The notes under the pieces are model-generated. The model was not told where the DNA came from and searched no databases. It saw only the letters and a program-made list of their open reading frames with translations. The position numbers and the translations under genes were made by a program. A DNA stretch of 42,219 bases from Streptomyces sp. 150FB (GTDB taxonomy: Bacteria > Actinomycetota > Actinomycetes > Streptomycetales > Streptomycetaceae): positions 5,282,244-5,324,462 of the forward strand of contig NZ_JTHL01000001.1 in assembly GCF_000818195.1 (NCBI RefSeq), written 5' to 3'. Below are positions 39,934 through 42,219 of the stretch, in pieces (position 1 is the stretch's first letter; every line of letters begins with the position of its first letter).

Positions 39934-40052
39934 TTCCCGCGCTTCCCACTGCCGGGCTTGGACACATCGGGGTGTTGGTTGTCCGAATCACGCGGCGATG
40001 GTTTCGGAGGTGGTGGATTCGGAGCTGGGGGAGACGTTCCGTGATCTCCCAT
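39930..40052 (-). CDS. Putative RiPP precursor peptide (MGDHGTS-type, 40 residues)
   Basis: The ATG at 40052 has AAGGGA 6 nt upstream, and the TGA overlaps the methyltransferase GTG. The peptide begins MGDHGTSPPAPNPPPPKPSP, continues RDSDNQHPDVS and ends in the basic KPGSGKRGK. It is Pro-rich and highly charged, with Asp at positions 3, 22, 24 and 29, and has no Cys. From memory, ATP-grasp-modified RiPP precursors carry MGKHGTS just before their core; here a near-identical heptad is the start, and no longer leader is encoded upstream because that DNA is near the enolase gene end. With only a PIMT homologue as partner, the pair resembles imiditide-type systems. The product is a prediction. Confidence 0.6.
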   Translation of the reverse strand: MGDHGTSPPAPNPPPPKPSPRDSDNQHPDVSKPGSGKRGK

Positions 40053-40160
40053 GCGAAATCCCTTCGCGGCCGAAGTGCCGACAGCAGTCTTCCGACTCTC
40101 CCCCGGGCGGCAAGCGCGGGACAAGGGCGCGCAGAGGCGGAAAAGGGCGCGCGGGGGCTT

Positions 40161-40200
40161 GCTCAGGCGACCTGTAGGTCCGCGATCTTGTCCTCGTCCC
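40161..40200 (+). repeat. Right copy of 40-bp direct repeat (enolase-gene 3' end)
   Basis: This is the intact source copy, covering the last 12 codons and stop of the enolase-superfamily gene. It matches 38581-38620 at 36 of 40 positions. The ~1.54 kb between the copies contains exactly the DUF397 fragment, the methyltransferase gene and the peptide gene. Confidence 0.9.
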
Positions 40201-41263
40201 ATTCGATGCCCAGGCCCGGCGTCTCCGGCGGTACGACCGAGCCGTCCTTGATGACCAGGGCGCTGCGGGTGATCGCGCCGAGCTGGGGGATGTGTTCCAC
40301 GTACATACCCGCCGGGACCGCGCAGGCCAGGCTCGCGTGCAACTCCATCAGGAAGTGCGGGGCGACCTTGATGTTGAACGCCTCCGCCGCGTGCGCGACC
40401 TTCAGCCACGGGGTGATGCCGCCGACCCGTGCCACGTCCACCTGCACGATGCTCGCCGCGCCCGCCGACAGGTATTCGGCGAAGTGCCCGACGCTGTAGA
40501 TCGATTCACCGACAGCGATGGGTACGGACGTCGAGCGCGCCAGGCGCGTGTGGCCGGCCACGTCCTCGGCCGGGAGCGGCTCCTCGAACCACGCGATGTC
40601 GAGCGGTTCGAACGTACGCGCCCGGCGGATCGCCTCCGCGCCCGTCAGCGACTGGTTGGCGTCCACCATCAGTTCGAAGGTGGGGCCCACCGCCTCGCGT
40701 ACGGCCGCCAGCCGCTCCGCGTCCTCGACCGCCGTCGGCTTGCCGACCTTCAGCTTCGCGCCGCGCAGCCCCGAGGCCTGCGCCGCCGATACGTTCGCCA
40801 CCAGGTCCTCGGTCGACAGGTGCAGCCAGCCGCCCTCGGTGTCGTACACCGGCAGCCGGTCGTGCGCGCCGCCCGCGAGACGCCAGAGCGGCTCACCCGC
40901 GCGCAGGCAGCGCAGGTCCCACAGCGCCGTGTCGACGGCGGCGAGTGCGAGGGAGGTCAGCACACCGAACGCCGTCGCACGGGTGGAGGCGAGCATGCGG
41001 GCCCAAATGGCCTCCACATTACGGGCGTCGGCGCCCACCAGCGTGGCGACGAGGTGGTCGCGCAGCAGCGCGAGCACCGAGCTGCCGCCCGAGCCGATCG
41101 TGTACGAGTAGCCGGTGCCGCGCAGGCCGTCGTCCGTCTCGACCGTGACGAGGATGGTCTCCTGGCGTACGAACGTCTGGCTGGCGTCCGTACGCAACGT
41201 CTCCGGCTCGATGTTCACGAGCCGGCAGTCGACACTCTTGATCTTGCTCATGTGGGTGGTCAC
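40163..41263 (-). CDS. Mandelate racemase/muconate-lactonizing enzyme-family dehydratase
   Basis: The protein has 366 residues from a GTG at 41263 overlapping the lutC stop (GTGA); ATG at 41251 is an alternative without a site. It is an enolase-superfamily enzyme with the full MR-subgroup set: KxK acid/base Lys170 and Lys172 (GAKLKVGKP), metal ligands Asp201 (VDANQ), Glu227 (WFEEP) and Glu253 (GES), then Asp276 and His303 (APHF). Such enzymes remove a proton next to a carboxylate, usually to dehydrate sugar acids. Co-transcription with lutBC points to breakdown of a deoxysugar acid such as L-fuconate or L-rhamnonate that yields lactate; the exact substrate is inference. Confidence 0.9.
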   Translation of the reverse strand: MTTHMSKIKSVDCRLVNIEPETLRTDASQTFVRQETILVTVETDDGLRGTGYSYTIGSGGSSVLALLRDHLVATLVGADARNVEAIWARMLASTRATAFGVLTSLALAAVDTALWDLRCLRAGEPLWRLAGGAHDRLPVYDTEGGWLHLSTEDLVANVSAAQASGLRGAKLKVGKPTAVEDAERLAAVREAVGPTFELMVDANQSLTGAEAIRRARTFEPLDIAWFEEPLPAEDVAGHTRLARSTSVPIAVGESIYSVGHFAEYLSAGAASIVQVDVARVGGITPWLKVAHAAEAFNIKVAPHFLMELHASLACAVPAGMYVEHIPQLGAITRSALVIKDGSVVPPETPGLGIEWDEDKIADLQVA

Positions 41264-41907
41264 TCGCTTTCGTCGAGGAGGATGACTTCGAGGGTGCGGG
41301 GGCCGTGAACGCCTTCGACGCGGTCGAGTTCGATGTCACTGGTGGCTGAGGGGCCCGAGATCCAGGTCAGCGGGCGGGTGGGGTCGAGGCGGGGGATGGC
41401 CTGCGGTACCGAGCCGACGACCTGATCGCCGGTTCTGATGACGCAGATGTGGTGGTCGGGTACGAGGGTGATGCGGCGGCGGCCCTGGTCGGGGCCCGCG
41501 TCGAGGACGATGGTGCCGGTCTCGGCGATCGCCAGCGCGCAGCCCGTGACCACGCTGTCCACCGCGTCCAACTCCCTTGCGGTGAGCTGTGGTTGGTCCT
41601 GTACGCGGGTGATGCCGGGGTCGGTCGCCGACAGCCAGGGGGTGGGGAGGTTCGGGGGTACGGCGACGCGCCGCGCGCCCTTTTGCGTCAGCAGGCGTGC
41701 TACGAGCGCGGGGAGGCCGCCGGTGTTCGTACGATGGACGATCGCGCGGTAGTCGGCGAGGTTCTCCGCGAGGAGGTCGATGACGCGGTCGTCGGGGGTG
41801 TGGGTGACGCGGTAGTCGCGGGTCGCTTCCGGCGCGGCGGGGGCGTCGGCGACGGCGGCGCGTACCCGGGCGAGGATCCGCTCGCGCGAACCCGAGGCGA
41901 TGCTCAT
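41260..41907 (-). CDS. lutC: Lactate utilisation protein C (LutC/YkgG family)
   Basis: The protein has 215 residues from the ATG at 41907, which overlaps the lutB stop (ATGA). It begins MSIASGSRERILARVRAAVA; the LUD domain has VVTGCALAIAETGTIVLDAG, the hallmark 'AETGT' segment, then ITLVPDHHICVIRTGDQVV and WISGPSATSDIELDRVEGVHGPR. LutC is part of the LutABC complex that oxidises L-lactate to pyruvate with iron-sulfur electron carriers. Tight overlaps on both sides show one operon with the dehydratase, as expected if lactate is made from a sugar acid. Confidence 0.94.
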   Translation of the reverse strand: MSIASGSRERILARVRAAVADAPAAPEATRDYRVTHTPDDRVIDLLAENLADYRAIVHRTNTGGLPALVARLLTQKGARRVAVPPNLPTPWLSATDPGITRVQDQPQLTARELDAVDSVVTGCALAIAETGTIVLDAGPDQGRRRITLVPDHHICVIRTGDQVVGSVPQAIPRLDPTRPLTWISGPSATSDIELDRVEGVHGPRTLEVILLDESE

Positions 41908-42219
41908 GACGGGCTGCCGCCCTTCTGTGTCGTGCCGCCTTTCCGCGTCTTCTTCTGTGCTTCCTTCTGTGTCTTCTTCCACCAGTCGCGGAACGACTGC
42001 TGTGGCAGCTCGGGGATGTCACGGCTGTCGGTCCACGCGCTGCCGGGCCCCGGCAGCCGCCGTGGCATCAGGTGTCGGCCCCGCGACGCGGTCTGTTGTG
42101 CGGCGCGCAGGGCGCGGGGGTGGTTGAGAACCCAACTCGCGCCCTTGACGGCCGCTTTCTCCAGTCGGTGTCCCTTGCCGCCCTGGTCGGCGACGCGTTC
42201 GCGCAGATGGACCAGGACC
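41904..42219 (-). CDS. lutB: Lactate utilisation iron-sulfur protein LutB (partial, C-terminus only)
   Basis: The frame enters from the right edge and ends at 41904, giving ~104 residues. It reads VLVHLRERVADQGGKGHRLE, then KAAVKGASWVLNHPRALRAA and the conserved-looking DIPELPQQSFRDWWKK followed by a basic KTQKEAQKKTRKGG tail. The FRDWW ending and the position before lutC identify LutB. The Fe-S cluster motifs and lutA would lie outside the window to the right. Confidence 0.85.
   Translation of the reverse strand, partial: VLVHLRERVADQGGKGHRLEKAAVKGASWVLNHPRALRAAQQTASRGRHLMPRRLPGPGSAWTDSRDIPELPQQSFRDWWKKTQKEAQKKTRKGGTTQKGGSPS

Noticed and set aside
1..42219. CRISPR array, rRNA operon, replication origin or intact insertion sequence
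   Set aside because: No regularly spaced repeats, rRNA core sequences, DnaA-box clusters or transposase with terminal repeats were found.

Overview
The window reads as a piece of a Streptomyces (or close relative) chromosome. Composition is very GC-rich, with strong G/C bias at third codon positions. GTG starts and GTGA/ATGA gene overlaps are common. Lineage-typical families are present: an XRE/DUF5753 regulator with DUF397 partner, a HelD-type RNA polymerase ATPase, a bacterial XPB helicase with its helicase-associated neighbour, Tat-exported enzymes, a DUF4232 lipoprotein, a chaplin-like secreted protein, and a gene carrying one rare TTA (bldA) codon. No rRNA, complete tRNA, CRISPR array or intact insertion sequence was seen.

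Layout. 1-11.3 kb: a partial conserved hypothetical gene, a helicase-associated WYL-like protein, a Tat-exported PL10-type pectate lyase, a VanZ protein, XPB helicase, a small hypothetical gene and a HelD-family ATPase. 11.7-15.4 kb: a secreted subtilase, a MerR regulator with its NAD-dependent reductase, and CutC behind a DasR-like box. 15.7-22.5 kb: a copper P-type ATPase behind two CsoR-type operators, a membrane protein, an ABM-domain protein, a DUF4232 lipoprotein and a NarL-type kinase/regulator pair. 22.6-29 kb: an accessory-looking stretch with an HD hydrolase, a transposase remnant, a small secreted protein started by TTG, a frameshifted hypothetical gene, a Cmx-type efflux pump, three overlapping tiny genes (the first only 58 codons), the XRE/DUF397 pair with a duplicated promoter, and an HTH protein behind a highly structured leader. 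29-35.2 kb: UppP, gamma-glutamyltransferase, then two divergent regulator/enzyme pairs (ArsR with alpha/beta hydrolase; TetR with SDR), each with visible operators. 35.5-38.6 kb: two unknown proteins, a permuted chaplin-like protein and a TTC38-like TPR protein. 38.6-42.2 kb: a PIMT-like methyltransferase coupled to a 40-residue peptide, then an operon of lutB (partial), lutC and an enolase-superfamily dehydratase.

The most interesting part is 38.58-40.20 kb. A 40-codon peptide gene starting MGDHGTS overlaps, by GTGA, a gene for a protein-isoaspartate-methyltransferase-like enzyme of the type that works in RiPP pathways. No ATP-grasp ligase is nearby, which recalls two-gene aspartimide-forming (imiditide-like) systems. 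This pair, together with a truncated DUF397 gene, lies exactly between two direct copies of the 3' end of the adjacent enolase-superfamily gene, as if the cassette had been inserted there. Coordinates, motifs and repeats were read by eye; family names rest on motif recognition without any database search.
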